In this document: positions 63,689 to 64,000 of the stretch, piece by piece
Numbering within the stretch: position 1 is the stretch's first letter
How the letters are laid out: every line of letters begins with the position of its first letter
Assembly (NCBI RefSeq): GCF_000244915.1
Contig: NZ_CM001442.1
Location: 7,437,012-7,501,011 of the forward strand
Length of the DNA stretch: 64,000 nt
Source of the DNA: Bradyrhizobium sp. WSM471
Lineage (GTDB): Bacteria > Pseudomonadota > Alphaproteobacteria > Rhizobiales > Xanthobacteraceae
Direction: 5' to 3'
Program-made: the position numbers and the translations under genes
The notes under the pieces: model-generated
What the model saw: the letters and a program-made list of their open reading frames with translations, nothing else
What the model was told of the DNA's origin: nothing
Databases searched by the model: none

Positions 63689-64000
63689 ATGGCCTCCATC
63701 CACAACGACATCCCCCTCTCCGCTTCCGCGCAAGACGTCTGGGATGCGGTACGCGATTTCGGCGCGCTGCATCGGCGGCTGGCGCCGGGCTTCGTCACGG
63801 CCTGCACGCTCGACGGCGACGCGCGCGTCGTCACCTTCGCCAATGGCTCGGTGGCGCGCGAGGTGCTGGTCGATTGCGACGATGCGCGGCAGCGGCTGGT
63901 CTACGCGATCAACAACGAGCGGCTGAAGCATTACAGCGCCTCGGTGCAGGTGATCGCCGAGGGCGAGGCGAGATGCCGCCTGGTCTGGATCATCGACATA
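63689..64000 (+). CDS. SRPBCC-family protein, C-terminus cut by window edge
   Basis: 104 codons from the ATG at 63689 (AAGGA upstream) to the window end. 'ASIHNDIPLSASAQDVWDAVRDFGALHRRLAPGFVTACTLDGDARVVTFANGSVAREVLVDCDDARQRLVYAI' is the start of a polyketide-cyclase/START-like (SRPBCC) domain. The family binds hydrophobic ligands in a deep pocket. The gene follows the palindromic repeat and is probably separately transcribed. Confidence 0.85.
   Translation, partial: MASIHNDIPLSASAQDVWDAVRDFGALHRRLAPGFVTACTLDGDARVVTFANGSVAREVLVDCDDARQRLVYAINNERLKHYSASVQVIAEGEARCRLVWIIDI

Overview
The window looks like a high-GC alphaproteobacterial chromosome, most likely Bradyrhizobium or a close relative in the Nitrobacteraceae. 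This is inferred from gene content, not from a database match. The pointers are an Irr-box-like site upstream of a TonB receptor, an Omp25/31-type porin, rhizobial ABC substrate-binding proteins, a cyclase-TolB-TPR protein, a tRNA-Arg(ACG) 3' fragment, and several small proteins of a type I associate with Bradyrhizobium.

Positions 1-27.4 kb read as compact, intact, core-like DNA. In order: a partial DUF1963 gene; an iron module (PepSY membrane protein and TonB siderophore receptor); a divergent DapA-like aldolase and FAD-linked 2-hydroxyacid dehydrogenase with a GntR regulator; a YgiQ radical-SAM protein; an Omp25-like porin; a two-component StyA/StyB-type monooxygenase with a divergent LysR gene; an M48 protease; an exopolysaccharide block (polymerase-like protein, GH5 glycosidase, Wzz/pseudo-BY-kinase); and a TetR-controlled quinone oxidoreductase with a PaaI thioesterase.

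At 27,534-27,583 lies the 3' half of a tRNA-Arg(ACG) gene with no 5' half, a typical integration scar. To its right, up to an intact tRNA-Gly(CCC) at 61,459-61,532, the character changes. Intergenic gaps are long, short dispersed repeats are common, and at least seven genes are broken by frameshift, nonsense codon or internal deletion (28.5, 29.7, 36.3, 43.4, 45.7, 46.6 and 51.05 kb). Intact genes here include a histidine kinase with a substrate-binding-like sensor and a lone receiver, a secreted caspase-like protein behind a perfect CRP-type palindrome, a class III cyclase with TPRs, a short tyrosine recombinase, a two-domain GrlR-like protein, and an RsbQ hydrolase coupled to a PAS histidine kinase.

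The most striking segment is 51.7-61 kb, just left of tRNA-Gly. It holds a large serine recombinase, a DnaQ-like exonuclease, a 1,006-residue fusion of a caspase-like protease with a Ski2-type helicase, and an opposing four-gene run (HNH endonuclease, 185-residue unknown, small cysteine-containing protein, lipoprotein). The fusion is the best candidate for an undescribed defence or cell-suicide system. That role is inference.

From 61.7 kb the sequence is again core-like: an O6-alkylguanine repair methyltransferase beside an AraC regulator, a VOC protein, a palindromic repeat and a partial SRPBCC gene.
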